The position numbers and the translations under genes are program-made. A stretch of DNA of 64,000 nucleotides from Oscheius sp. JU75. Its lineage: Eukaryota; Nematoda; Chromadorea; Rhabditida; Rhabditidae. The notes beneath the pieces are model-generated. The model made no database searches and had not been told where the DNA came from. It saw nothing but the letters and a program-made list of their open reading frames with translations. The DNA is taken from positions 1,798,001-1,862,000 of the forward strand of contig JASJZC010000007.1 in assembly GCA_037178855.1 (NCBI GenBank), read 5' to 3'. Below, piece after piece: positions 1-11,621 of the stretch (the stretch's first letter is position 1; each line of letters starts with the position of its first letter).

Positions 1-272
1 CTCGATCGCTCCTTTTACCAAACAACGACGCTAGGAGCGCGCGACAAATAGAGATGAACACAAAAACGCGTGTTCTATTGTCAATGGCCAATAGCCCGTC
101 TGTGGCTTGGCCTGACTGGTGTGGTCATTCTCAACAGCCTTGGCAGATTTCTATGTTGTAATGAGATATTATGTGGAAACAAGTGTCAACATGTTGCGAC
201 CAGCGCGTAGAGGGTGTAAGAACGCCACCTTGTCACTGAACTAATTGGAACTCATCAAAATGACTGACCGAC
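1..272 (-). other. Probable intron of unc-6/netrin
   Basis: This stretch follows the donor site of the last visible netrin exon. I find no reading frame here resembling the second laminin-type EGF module of netrin, so it is most likely the start of a longer intron, with the remaining exons beyond the window edge. Confidence 0.5.
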
Positions 273-1526
273 ACAGGAGTTGGCATTGCTGCTCGTGGCT
301 CGGGACCATGGGCGATCAAAATGGAATGGCTTGCAGGTTTCGCATTCGGTTCCTGCAGTGTTGTGCTTACAGTCGCAAGTGAACTGAAAAGTTTACTTTT
401 CATATCTGCGCGCGACAAAGCAAAGTTTACCTTTCCCATTTTGTCGAAAATACAGCGACTGGCATGACCATTGCACTTGCATCGACCTCCGACTGCCAAC
501 TCTCCCATCGAGTAGAAGTGTTTTCTCTTGAGGCTATCATCTTCTGTCATGTTAAATCCTTCACTGATGTCATTGGCAAGGTCGTAGAGTTCTCCCTGAA
601 GCTCGGGGTTTCACTAAAAGTTTGAAATAAACACCTGGTCCGGAACGAGGCGATCAAAAACTACGCGGATGTCAGTAGCGGTAACCCAATCCTGCAACAC
701 GGGGGAGGTCTCAAAAGACAAAGCCGACGGACGATTCTCAAGGAAGGGAAAAGCGACTCGATTGCCACTTGGGGCGATGATATGACTGTTCGTGCATACT
801 GCTTCCTAAACTTGGATTTTTTCCGCTGCTCACCACAAAACCGACCTGTTCGTTGTGTTTGGTGATGGTAATATCTGGCTGACGACCATAGACCTTCTTA
901 CAGTCAGAGGAATAGTAATGGAAAGGACTCCAGGTCTTTCCAAAATCGGCCGACTTGTACAATGACATGGAATCGGGTCTTCTGGAGCAGAAGTGCATCG
1001 AGACGTAGGTCAGTTCGAATTTCTTGCCCAAAGACAGAGTCAGAGAGACTTGGGAAGGGGTGAGTGACGGTTCCGAGACCCAGCAGGTCATGTTCCCGGC
1101 AGAATTCAGATCGGTCAAAAGGGAGGCCGGATGAGAGAGCTTGTCATCGTCAGCATCACACACTTCACAGCGTTCCCTCATGATCCCGTCAGTCCCCTCG
1201 GTGACTGTACAGAACCTAAAAGTTTCGTGTTTACAAGGACACTTTTTCCATAGCCATAAACTTTTAGAGTTTTGAACCTACTTTGATGGACCGTTCAGAC
1301 CGCAGGTCTCCGAAGCAATCACAGGCTTGCCAAAAGCGGCGTTAATAAATTCCGGAACACAGCGAACAGGGCGACCGGTGACATCGTAACACGGGTCATG
1401 GTCGGGCTCTCGCATTGAAAACTGAACAGCAGATTCGTTTTAAGTGTCACTTTTTGTGCAACCAACCTGAGAGAAGTAAGCTGCTTGTGCCCCGACGAAG
1501 CATAGCAGAAGAAGCAACAACTTCAT
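273..1526 (-). CDS. unc-6: Netrin (UNC-6), 5' exons only
   Basis: Secreted laminin-related guidance cue that steers axons and migrating cells through UNC-40/DCC and UNC-5 receptors. The start at 1526 gives a signal peptide ([15 protein letters not shown]). It is followed by the netrin laminin N-terminal domain: [19 protein letters not shown] and INAAFGKPV in exon 2, then [31 protein letters not shown]-type residues, and [13 protein letters not shown]. The last two exons carry [29 protein letters not shown] and [13 protein letters not shown], the first laminin-type EGF module. Introns are 39-50 bp. The remaining EGF modules and the C-terminal NTR domain are not in the window and must lie beyond position 1. 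The assignment rests on near-unbroken agreement with the known netrin signature blocks; laminin chains are less likely because the FDRPW and ATSSNANSC residues are netrin-type. Confidence 0.93.
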
Positions 1527-3845
1527 ATGGCAAATTAGGACCGAATTTTCTAGCAAGACAATCATTAGGTGTTGGAAAGTAGCATGCGTTGAGGATTGAA
1601 TCATGCTTGTACAAGCGCGATCAAGAAGGAGAGGGAAAGGCTACTGCCGCGAAATGCCTTTAGGGAACAAGAATTGTCGAGGAATTGTCAAACAGTGAAA
1701 GGGCATCAGAAAAAGAAGACTTTCAGTCTGGAAGATAGTACACAATAGAATGTAGAATTGAAGAAGCTTCTTAAGTAGAATTAAGATCCCACAAAGCAGT
1801 AGGGCACTGAAAAAACAAAGGTGCTCTGAGCATTACTTGTCCATCAAATAATATTGCAGCTGAATGCATATAGTTTCAAAACGTATTAACAACTTCAGGC
1901 TAAACTTTTTCATCATGAGGTTAGAAATTTGATAGATTTAAGAATCGGTAGCGCAAAGAAATAAACGTTCACAAGTTTAAATGTTCAGACAAACTTGGCG
2001 GATCTGAGCATGGCAGACACTAGAACTCGGCACCAAGGCCTGAGTGAGAGGTGTGGCCTCGTCTCAGTCTCTGCGCTAGGGCACATTGAGGAAACGTCCC
2101 GCCCCTGGGATTCTTAGCATACGGTAGAGGGCACCGGGATTAGGCGCCCGATTGAAAACGATGACGGGTCGAGTGGACATGAGAAGACGACCACCGGTTC
2201 ACACCTGCTGGGAGACTAACACCCCTCCGTCATCGTATTAATTCTCTTTCTTTTGTATGAAATTGCGCCAGAGGGATGCGGCAGAGGATAAACTGTGGCA
2301 GATAAAGAACTAGGATAGATGCTTTTGATAAAGGATTGAAGAAGGCGAGTACAGCTGAACGCTAGAGGTGTCATACAGTGTGAAAGGCTCATATTTCGCG
2401 CATCGACTCCCGGAATACATAAACAGTGCGAGACATCAGAGTGACACCAACACTTTGGAGCTATGAAAAATCTTGTAATTCGGTCATCATCATATCCCAA
2501 CTACGGGTTTGGATAAAAACCTGAAAATGAGGAGTACTTCAAGGTACAGGTCAGTTGGTTATATAATATTAGTCAAGACCAAAGTCTTTGAATAAGTTTT
2601 ACATGATCATTCAAGCCATTCTCCTGTTAATGAGTCGGTTTATCAAAGCTTTTTTAATGCACTATGGTTTTAAGCTTTTTAATGTAGGAAAAAGATTCGC
2701 AGAATATAGTCAGAATAACGAAAACAAGTGTTCGATTCTCCTTTCTGGCAATTTACTCCAGTCGTCCACGCTTCGGTGAACATTTCCCAAAGATTGGCTT
2801 GCGCTTTCGCTACGAAAAAAAAAACATTAACTTCCAGCTAAGTCTTGATTACTTAGGTCTAAATAAAGAGCGTGGAGGAATCTCTCGCATACATACTCTC
2901 CCAACTACAAGTATCTGCCTCAATTATTAAGCAGATTGGAGGAACGGCGCCTGAGAAACCGAGTATTTGTACTAATAGTCTGAAAGCGGAACACCGTACT
3001 TCAATTTTCTGACTGAGGATCGACCGGAAGCGGGAAAAAACGCGTCATCGGTCAAGCAAGTGTGATCCAATTTGTATTGTAGCCGCCACGCGCTCTCAAC
3101 AAAGGATTCCCCATTGAGAGTGGTACTTTGATGGCGCCGACTACATGTAACTTTGCATAATTTCCAATCAAGGCAATGGTTACTTCGAGAGTAATGGTCT
3201 GTTAGATTACGACATAAGTAAGCATTTTGTCAACACGGAAATCAGGCTTGTAATGCTAGGAAATCAAAAAGTTGCAAGGCGGCGATTCATCTAAATGCTA
3301 AATTGACCTTCATCATCGTCGCCAAAACAAACAAGTAAATGGAAGTTAGGGTGTTAGGGAACAGGAAAATACGTTTTTGGAGGTAATGCAAGTAGATTTC
3401 TCAGCAGGAGGTATCGTTACCGGTAGAACCACTTTCAATTGACCGCAAAAATCGAGTTATTGTAAACATTGTCTTCTTCTTTTAACATATCTTCTGAATA
3501 TACATCTCGTCGTAAACTGCTTACTGTAATTTGAATCTGTATTTCATTGTTTCAATTCTACAACTTCACACCGAATCGCACAGCCACGCATGCAACTTTA
3601 ATCATTGAAATGTCTACTGTAATTTATTTTTGTTATGGAAGCGATGAGATAGCTCGGCTACCAAGAGGTAATCTTTTAGGGGTACACCAAGGATGAGGCT
3701 CGTAAGAGCATTCACATAGGAGATGCGTTTTCATCAAGGGATTGATACTGTGTTTTCCATTCTGATAAAAAAACAGAAGAGCCCCTCCTCTGTTTAAACA
3801 TGGGGAGAAAGAGACCTGACTACTCGGCGGTGAATCGAACAGCGC
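1527..3845. other. Intergenic region, no gene supported
   Basis: Upstream of the netrin start and of the tRNA-Thr. ORFs here (for example 2216-2500 on minus) show no recognisable domain, signal peptide or splice context. A stretch at about 2000-2220 is richer in G and C than its surroundings and might be a decayed repeat, but no open frame crosses it. The part next to 1526 presumably holds the netrin promoter; I see no clear TATA box. Confidence 0.5.
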
Positions 3846-3917
3846 GCCTCTATAGCTCAGTGGCAGAGCGTCTGTCTCGTAAACAGAAGGTCGACGGTTC
3901 AATCCCGTCTGGAGGCA
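3846..3917 (+). tRNA. tRNA-Thr (anticodon CGT)
   Basis: A 72-nt cloverleaf. The acceptor stem GCCTCTA pairs with TGGAGGC (one G-T wobble), the D arm is TAGCTCAGTGGCAGAGC, the anticodon stem TCTGT/ACAGA encloses the loop CTCGTAA (anticodon CGT, reading ACG), and the T arm contains GGTTCAATCC. Discriminator base A at 3917. No intron. The internal A box and B box are intact, so the gene is probably transcribed by RNA polymerase III. Nematode tRNA-Thr genes have the same overall sequence. Confidence 0.95.
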
Positions 3918-4117
3918 ACCTTTTTCCTCTCGGTTTTGGAGTATGTCTTAGTGTTTGTGTCCAACGTGCTAACATTTTCGGCATGACAAAAGTTAGTTCT
4001 ATACCTTCGACACTAAAGGAACGAGACAACTGTCTGTGCACTTCTCCTCCTCCAGGTCGAAACACTATTTAACCGCGCAGCAGGGCGGAAAACACGGCGC
4101 CCTTCATCCCTGTCGCA

Positions 4118-6468
4118 ATGCGCACTTTCGTCCTTTTCGCGCTATTATTAACAGGTATTCATTATTTTAAGGTAAAATAATGTTTTCAGTTTGCACTTCT
4201 TACAAATTTCTAGTCTATTCTCCTCTATTTGGACATTCGCACAGCAACTTTTTGGGTCAGATTGCTGACACTTTAACAGAAGCCGGACACGACGTGGTAA
4301 GTTCTCAGTTTGTTTCTATATTTCACAGTTGTATTATGATCTTCTCTGAAAACTTATAATTGCATCAAGGAAGTCGATAGACAGAAACTTTGGCAGCCTG
4401 TTTGCAATGGCACTGCGCCTATTTGTTTGACCTGACTGAATGAAAGGTCAAACAGTTTGTGAAACGATTCTGCCAACATGAATGTTTAGTCTGAACCAAA
4501 AACAGCTGTTGAGATCGGGATAGCTAGCCGTAAAGATTGGCAAAAAATGGCAAACTACTGAGTACAAGGAATAAGGAAGTGAGCGCGAGCCTTTACTGGT
4601 TCTCTGAACAAAACGCCTTCATTTTGTCTTATTTACTCTCTTTCAGACAGTTTTCCTTCCACTGCTTGATGTCAATCTCACGAAGAAGACGGGAGTCAAG
4701 AAAACCAAGAAAACCATCCTCTTAGATGTCGACCCCCGCGTCGACCACCTCATGAAAACAACTACAATGTTCAGTAACATCTGGACCATGTCCACTTCCC
4801 CATTAGGATTATTTTCGGCAAGTAACTTATGCTTTTGTATAATTTCAATTCAGATGATCAATACAATGGCCGATTTGTTTGAATGGAACTGCGAAAGTAG
4901 ACACCGTTTTTCCCTGTAGTTCAATATTTCTTCCAGATGTGATCAATCAAGAAGAGCTTATGAACAAGTTGAAAGCTGAAAAGTTTGACGCCGCAATAGT
5001 TGAACCTTTTTCGTTCTGTGGCTACGGTTAGAATAATTTAATGTTGCATATAACAAACGTTTTCAGGAATTATGGAGCATATCGGAGTCAAAACTGTGAT
5101 CAGTGCATTTTCTGGAACTAACCTCGAAATTGTTTCATACTATTTGGGAGAACCTGCGGCATTCTCTTATGTCCCGGGTGTTAATTCTCCCGGAGAGAAA
5201 ATGACTCTGGGAGAGAAATTGGGAAATGTAATTGGCGGAATGGTCGGCTTCTACATGTTCAACACTTTTGGCAACAGAGAGGGAGCGGTGATGAGGGCAA
5301 AGTGGGGGGACAAGTACAGTGGGCATGGGGTATGCATAGTTTTCATTTCACGTAACTTTGAGTTTTAGGAACTCTTGGGACAATCTTCCTTCTCCATTGT
5401 AAACTCGAATCCTTATATAGACTTCCCTCGACCAGTTCTCCACAAAACAATTATGGTCGGAGGCATTGCAGTCGACGTCTCGAATGTGGAAAAAGTCGAC
5501 AAGGAGTTTGATGCCATCTTATCTGAAAGACCACAGACTGTCTTGATCTCTTTTGGTTCCATCGCAAAGAGCAAGGAAATGCCGGAAAACTATCAGTTGG
5601 TAGTCAACAGAGTAATACGAGAAAATTTTCAGAAAACAAATCTTGAAAGTTATCGAATCGCTACCAAATACTACGTTCATTTGGAAGTACGAAGAAAAGA
5701 CGAACATTGGCGATCATTTACCTAATCTTCATTTTTCGAGCTGGGTACCTCAAAAACCTATTCTTGGTGAGAATTTTCCACACAATTTTTTTTTTGAAAA
5801 AATAACCAAGAATTGTTATTTTTTAATATACATACATTTAATATACAAAAACTGGGAATTTCAGGTGACGATCGTCTTTCATTGTTTATCACTCATGGTG
5901 GTCTCGGCTCATCGAATGAAGTTGCATATCTAGGCAAACCTGCTATCTTTGTAGGTTTTTCAGTATATCACCAAACTGTTTTTACAGATTCCACTGTTTG
6001 CTGACCAGCCAAGAAACTCAGTTATGATGGCTCGTCACAAAACCGCGATTGTTCTGAAGAAGGAGGACCTGGCCGATGCCAACCAGATTCTCAGCGCGAT
6101 CTCAACTATTTTGAACGACAAAGGGTAGGTATTAGAACTTTTTGGTTCATAATTCTTTTTCAGATATGCTGAGAGAGCAAAGAGATTAGGAGACCAGTTG
6201 AAAAACATTCCACATGATCCGAAAGATCTTGTCATCAAACATTGCGTGTTTGCTGCTCGGTAACATTCCCGTATTGTAAAACTAGAAAGGTTACAGGTTT
6301 GGACCAGTCACTTCTCTTTCTCCTTATGGAAGACATCTCTCAACCATTGAATACTACTTGATAGATGTTGCTTTAGCTGTTTTGTTTGTTTTGGTTTCAG
6401 TTATCATTGTTTTACGTTACCTCGCCAGGTGCTTCTGTTGCCGAAGCAACAAGCAGAAGAGCGAGTGA
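4118..6468 (+). CDS. UDP-glucuronosyl/glycosyltransferase (UGT)
   Basis: ER-membrane enzyme that transfers a sugar from a UDP-sugar to small lipophilic acceptors (xenobiotic detoxification, small-molecule glycosylation). The start gives a signal peptide (MRTFVLFALLLT), then VYSPLFGHSHSNF as in nematode UGTs. The second half holds VLISFGSIAKSKEMPENY, TTFIWKYE, the UGT signature in LFITHGGLGSSNE through LGKPAIF and IPLFADQPRN, and a C-terminal membrane span (VALAVLFVLVSVIIVL) followed by a basic cytosolic tail ending SNKQKSE. About ten short introns. One junction near 4818 works in frame only with a GC-AG intron (donor GCAAGT); with a GT donor one base further on the frame closes, so check for an indel. 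AATAAA at 6475-6480 is a likely poly(A) signal. Family certain; the individual ugt member cannot be named. Confidence 0.93.
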
Positions 6469-7109
6469 TATACAAATAAACTTTTCTTATTCTCTATTTC
6501 AATAGTACAAATTTGAAGGGAAATTCCGTTTCAGTGGTCAGTACGAAGCGTTACAGTTCCATGAAAAGATGCGTACAAGAGAACTCTAAGCTAAAGCTGG
6601 TTCTTATAACTCCTATGATTGTCGGTTAGGCCATACCTTTTTTCTGCTATCTGAAAATCGGGAACTGTCTACAGCGAGAGTTGACGGTGACTTCAAAACA
6701 GTTTAGCGCACAGCTAGGCGAATAAAAGCTCGAGATGCTTTTTTTAAGAGGCTGTAATGCGTCTCGTGCTTACTTTCAGAGTCCCCACCACCTTTGGGTA
6801 AAAACAAGCTCTGAAAGCAGCTGATAGCGGGAAGGTTGGTACACCGCCGTGCCGTCCTTATCATCAGAACTCCTCTCATACGTGTCTTTGTCCTACTTTG
6901 ATAATTCACCTATTTGACCTTGCTACATTTACCTAACTCATAGTGTTTCATTTTGATCTACTGATTGTTCAAGTAAACATTGTACTTTCCCGCCAAACTC
7001 TCTTATCTTGTTGTCATACAGATGTCCGTCCCGCCTTAAGTTATCATTTTGTCTTTTGTCCGACACACAATTTTTTGATAGCCAAAAAAGTCTGATCACG
7101 TTTAGAGCA
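6469..7109. other. Intergenic, UGT to CDF transporter
   Basis: Holds the UGT poly(A) signal (6475-6480) and the presumed promoter of the CDF transporter. An ORF on minus (6703-6909) and one on minus (6938-7213) show no domain and overlap the opposite-strand gene; I see no other gene. Confidence 0.5.
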
Positions 7110-8607
7110 ATGGAGAAAGCCGGCTTTTTCGAGTTTTTGAAAGCTCTGGGAAATGGCGGAAATGACAGTCGAACAAACGTCATAATGCTCGTAATTACAG
7201 CTGTCAATATCATATTAACTGCTTTGAAAGTAAGTTTAACTTATCTTTTGTACAAACAGCTGCACCGGAGTAATTAAAACGAGCCTTAACGAGTAGTAAC
7301 TCGCCATTTTCGGTTTGGTAGCACCGTTTCATTGAAGAAGGCTGAAGATGTCATTCGCGTAGATTTGTAACTTATTGAAATGTTTCAGGCCTTTGTCACA
7401 TACCTTGATGGCAGTATGTCAATACTCTCCAGCGCGTTAGAATCCTTTGGCGACGTTTTTGCATGTATCGTTATTGGCTACAATCGGTACAGGGAGCAGA
7501 CAGCTGATCCGATCATGTATCCACGAGGTAGAAATGCTCGTGCACAAGGCTACGTAAGTTTTTCTTCCTTATCTTGACCAAATTTTAGAATGTTTGTGCC
7601 TACATTATGATTATATCTGCTTTTGCCTGCCTTCTCATTGATCTCGACCGTTTCTTATTGAAGAGGATTGTCCCGGAGCTCACTTTTTACGATCTCGGTA
7701 TCATGGTGTTCAACATTTTCTGCAAAGGTCTACTCTGGCTCGTTTGCCGGTGGTAAGATTGTTTGTCTCATTGAAACATGTATCAGGTCCAAAAATGATG
7801 AGCTGGACGTTCTCAAGATGGACCAACAAAACGATCTCGTGAACAATTTTGTCACAATCGTTTGTGTCATCAGTGCTATATATCTCAGCGTTGTAAGTAT
7901 GTTTCCAAATCGTTTAAAGCCTAGTTTAGTGGGCCGATTTGATTGGAGCCGCGGTCATCTGCTTCATTATCGTTCGCAACTGGGCAAAAGTCCACTCGAA
8001 AAACAATAAGAGAGTCCATGGACATCGGGTGAAGAATGAAATCTACGAAGAGCTTGTCAAGGTTGAGTTCGGCTTTCAGTTTTGACATTTATGGTTTTAG
8101 CACATTAATGAAATCTCAAACGTGGCTCTGGCGAAAGAAGTTATGGCCTACTACCGAGGTTACCCAGTCACTGTCGAGGTTTACATCGATGCTGGCTCGA
8201 ACGACTTCCATCAAGCCGCTGATGAAGTAAGAGAACACATTCTGAACTTTGAGAATGTGCAAACTGTGCATGTTTTCCCTGCGGATCCTCGGGTAATGTA
8301 TCGTATAAAGTCAATTATATTCATGGCTCAGAAATATGACGATGCCGAGAAGACTGGAAACAAAGTGACAGCTTCTTCATGCAATAAAATGAATGTAAGT
8401 TACAATTTTGTTGGTGTGTTACAAACCAACAGCTTATTATATACTGCTTGTATGGTTAGAAGCAATGTTGCTTCCTAATCAAAAACCTAGTATTTTCAGA
8501 CTCCGCTCATGATCAGTGTCGTCGAAGACGAATGCTCTAGCCCAGATAATCAACATACCAAACACAGCCCTCTATTGGATCGAAAAGCGAAACCTGAGGA
8601 ACACTAG
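7110..8607 (+). CDS. Cation diffusion facilitator (metal transporter)
   Basis: Membrane metal/proton antiporter of the CDF (SLC30-like) family, in the branch annotated as manganese/zinc transporters in worms and plants. Joined exons give membrane segments separated by the hallmark blocks YLDGSMSILSSALESFGD (TM2), YPRGRNARAQGY (the TM2-TM3 loop), MDQQNDLVNN (TM5) and a cytosolic C-terminal domain (VEVYIDAGSNDFHQAADEV, HVFPADPR). The TM5 metal site reads D-x-x-x-D (DQQND), the manganese-type pattern rather than H-x-x-x-D. The TM2 site reads E-x-x-x-D (ESFGD), with Glu where Asp is usual. I chose the ATG at 7110 over an in-frame one at 7008 because the latter adds no membrane segment. Seven introns of about 45-150 bp. 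Confidence 0.88.
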
Positions 8608-9316
8608 ATTCTAACTTCTTTAGATCAAAATTTGCGTTGTCATAATATTTTAAGATAACTTGGTATCATTGCTTCAGGGTTGAACTGATTCTTGCCTCAT
8701 GATTTCTTCAGAATGTGAGCTATTGTTTTGTATTGAGAAATGAAAAGCACACCACGATGACCTGTTTTTCCTTTTCTTGTCCGTTGTTTATCTTTCGTTT
8801 TGGGTAGACTCACACGCATATGGCTCCGAGTTCTGCGTAATCCCATGTGAACCATATACCTCTTTCACAGCTTTTTGCCTTCACTTCTAAATTGCTGTTT
8901 TTGGAACATTCCTAAAGAACATTTATTGTTTGCAATAAAGTGAGATTTCAAAAGATTTCGATCGCAGATGGCTTCGCATGGGTAAAATTGGCCCCGACTT
9001 GCACATTTTTTTGCAAATAGTTAGAGGGAAATATGTTTTAAGAGGGGCAGACACGCACAGACTTCTTTTTCATGTATTCTAGTTTTATTTTCACCCAAGG
9101 TTTTCACCAATACCATCATGACTATCCATTTTACGCTATATATTCCAATGTTGCTGGAAACAGCATGTTTACGGTTTCACAGCAGATATGCCTTATGGCA
9201 AGAAAGCTAATATCGCCTGTTTTTGCATAGTCTCGTCGTCTTAAGCAGTCAGTCTTGTGAGAGCGTCGTTTTATATAACTCCATTTCCAGATTCTTTCAA
9301 ATAGAACACGTTGCAG
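8608..9316. other. Intergenic, no gene seen
   Basis: No ORF above background and no structured RNA that I recognise. The sequence is AT-rich with a few near-AATAAA motifs (AATAAA at about 8935) that could serve the CDF transporter. Confidence 0.5.
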
Positions 9317-9679
9317 AATGTATTGTTCCCAGTCCCATCAGAAGCGTATTTCGGGTCAATCAACTGCGGACAGGCCAACGTCATTCGTAAGTACTGTTAA
9401 GAAGAAGTCTACAATGAGATTGCAGGATTCCACAATTACTTGGCTACGAATGAGGACTCAGGAAGTAAAATGAACGTTTGAAGAGAGAACTCGAATCTGC
9501 CAAAGAAACAGAATCGGATGTCGCTGCTTTCAGTATTGGTGACGACGACGAGTAAGTTCTTCTTTCTTAACAAGTTTTGAATTATCGTAATGCACGAAAG
9601 AAGTGCAATTGGAGTCCCTGTGCCCCATGATGCTTTGAACAACCTTCTTTTCAAGGGTCAGCACCGTGAGATTTTCTAG
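9317..9679 (+). pseudogene. Broken exons of an unrecognised coiled-coil gene
   Basis: After a TTGCAG acceptor the frame reads NVLFPVPSEAYFGSINCG and then QANVI, followed by a plausible intron (GTAAGT to TTGCAG) and FHNYLATNEDSG. The frame then shifts: one missing A near 9471 leads to a stop after KMNV, whereas the next frame continues NERLKRELESAKETESDV and AAFSIGDDDE. After a further gap come IIVMHERSAIGVPVPHDA, LNNLLFKGQHREIF and a stop at 9677. Coding character is clear, but a continuous protein needs a frameshift correction, so this is a pseudogene, an assembly error, or a gene I have joined wrongly. I do not recognise the family. Confidence 0.4.
9580..9672 (+). repeat. Inverted duplication, copy A
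   Basis: These 93 bases recur in reverse orientation at 10960-11052 with six differences by my count. In the frame running on plus, four of the six changes are silent third-position changes and two alter an amino acid (Met/Val and Pro/Ala). Confidence 0.85.
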
Positions 9680-10139
9680 TTCACTACGCTTTTGCCTTCT
9701 GGAAAAGGAGACATAAGCCAGTCCCTGACAAACTAGGCGAAAATTTCTTGTTTACAGCCGGTACTATTATGCGTGTGTTACATGCTATTTTTTTGTTGAG
9801 AAGGCAAAAATGGTAGTTTTTCGTTATCGTCAAAACAAGTGTTTGTTTCTTTCGTCTGTGTGTCTTCCCCGTGAACTCACAAGTGCCCGAACCTATCAAA
9901 GCTTTTCAATAAAATGTGCGGTATAGAAATAGTAGTGCGAAATGGTCCAGATGTTCATTCCTATAAGACAATACCTATTACCCTCTGCTATCACCCATTG
10001 CTCACTCCCACATTGATGTGAATACTGTTTGTCTCAACAAATGAATATCCTATCCTATTGTTAGCAAATGTGTATGAACAAGAGCAAGTTGTGGCAATTT
10101 AACAGAGACTTATTAAAAGCTGTTCTCTTTAACGGAGAA

Positions 10140-10510
10140 TAACGCATAAAGAGGGAAATTGAATCTGTACAGGTAGAAAAATCGCAGTATGCAAGGCTAA
10201 TTCAGTAACACTTCAGTTACAGAAAAGAACGACCACTTTGCAGAACCGCTAAACCTGTCCGCAATCACTCGTAAGACAATGTCTGAGCCGCCTACTCCGT
10301 TCGAAGCTCGCCCCTCGTCTGCCTTCTCTTACGGCTTCACGCTGAGGAGCCGGCATTCCAGTGCACATTATCCCCACGACGATACATTTCTAAAAACAAG
10401 AACAGTTTTGGTTTTCAGCTGAGCGGCCTAGAGACCACTTTGGCTATTTCACTGCTCAACCGATACACAGCACTTTCGAACCCGAGATGCTCGGAGTCGT
10501 TATTTTTAGC
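10140..10510 (+). pseudogene. Further coiled-coil and exon-like fragments
   Basis: At 10147-10208 one frame reads RIKREIESVQVEKSQYARLI, similar in pattern to NERLKRELESAKETESDV at 9470-9520, suggesting a second, more decayed copy of the same exon. It is closed by stops on both sides. At 10279 an ATG starts MSEPPTPFEARPSSAFSY and GFTLRSRHSS, with a possible intron (GTGCAC to TTTTCAG) leading to ERPRDHFGYFTAQPIHS and TFEPEMLGVVIF. These blocks have coding-like composition but no complete gene can be assembled. Confidence 0.3.
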
Positions 10511-10959
10511 AGGCAGTTCCTCCATTCACTTTATCTTCTTTCAGTTCCACTTTCTGTTCTCAAATTAACGATGTATACACCAACACTTTCTACTTAACTT
10601 CATTGCTTCTGTATTGTAGTGCCCATGAAATAAGGACCAACTATACTGCTATTCTTTCGAACATGTTTTCGTTTGTCTGAGTTTTAGCGCTCCCTTCCTC
10701 GAAACTTGTTATCTTGACAGTTACTCGGAAAAAGTCACACATCAATAATGCTAATCCGGACGTTTATCAATCTTCTCCTGAAATAGCGAGTAAAAACGTC
10801 TTATGTTTCGTCTTTTGAATCGTACCGTAATTGAAACGTGACATTTGAACAGGCTATACTAAACATCATTTCAGAAAGAGATAGAAACACATGTGACTAC
10901 TTCAAAACATTTGATGGCTCCATTCCTATAGTGATAAAAAAACTTCTTGTTTGAGTTTT

Positions 10960-11052
10960 ATCTCACGGTGCTGACCCTTGAAAAGAAGGTTATTCAAAGC
11001 ATCGTGGGCCACCGGAACTCCAATTGCACTTCTTTCGTGCACTACGATAATT
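10960..11052 (-). repeat. Inverted duplication, copy B
   Basis: Reverse-oriented copy of 9580-9672. Read on minus it encodes IIVVHERSAIGVPVAHDA then LNNLLFKGQHREI, preceded by an AG that could be a splice acceptor. The frame runs on for about a dozen codons and then stops. No other exon of this gene is visible on minus, so it is probably an orphan fragment. Confidence 0.85.
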
Positions 11053-11341
11053 CTCTACCGTAATCCAATTTTTTAGTGTACGAATCAGTTTAACTTATAT
11101 TAGCATGCAGAAATTGTGTTTGAGAATGTTGTCCAGGTTGGTTCAGCATACGTTTCACTCAGGTAATCGGTCTTGAAGGACTCATAAAGCCCGCTACTGA
11201 TAACCTGTGTACAACTGTAGGTTCATTGTCAACATCAATAGGCCCATTTCACTGCGATTCGATTGAACACGATATTTGCATTCAAAATCGTTAATGTACA
11301 AATATGAGGTAGATGTATCTTAAAGTGTATAAGGTGCAGAG

Positions 11342-11621
11342 TTAGTCTCTGTTTATCGGTGTATTGTAGAAACAATAGGCTTTCGAGTCGTATAGCGAAA
11401 TTCCGTCGTCGAAGCCTCTTTTGTGACAACAATTTCTGGCTGACTTGTCGGTTTGTGCAAAAAGGTCGCAGTATCGAACACGTTGCAATATAATGCTCGA
11501 GCATGGAGTGGCTGAAAAGAGAAATAACAAAAATTGTCTGTTGAAGAAAGCTGTTAAGCTGCAACGTACCTAAAAGAAAGAGGACAAGAAACAGAGCAAA
11601 GACGTAGAATTTGGTCAACAT
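11342..11621 (-). CDS. Small secreted cysteine-rich protein
   Basis: Two exons. Exon 1 (from ATG at 11621) is almost exactly a signal peptide (MLTKFYVFALFLVLFLL). A 55-60 bp intron (GTACGT to TTTTCAG) leads in phase 1 to exon 2, coding ATPCSSIILQRVRYCDLF, then a CC pair in ARNCCHKRGFDDG, then AYCFYNTPINRD and a stop at 11342. The mature peptide is about 55 residues with five cysteines (one odd, unless a pair forms between chains). Secreted, function unknown; no family recognised. It could be an antimicrobial-like or signalling peptide, but nothing in the sequence decides this. Confidence 0.65.

Noticed and set aside
3800-4072. ORFs overlapping the tRNA-Thr on both strands
   Set aside because: They run through a well-formed tRNA and have no coding features.
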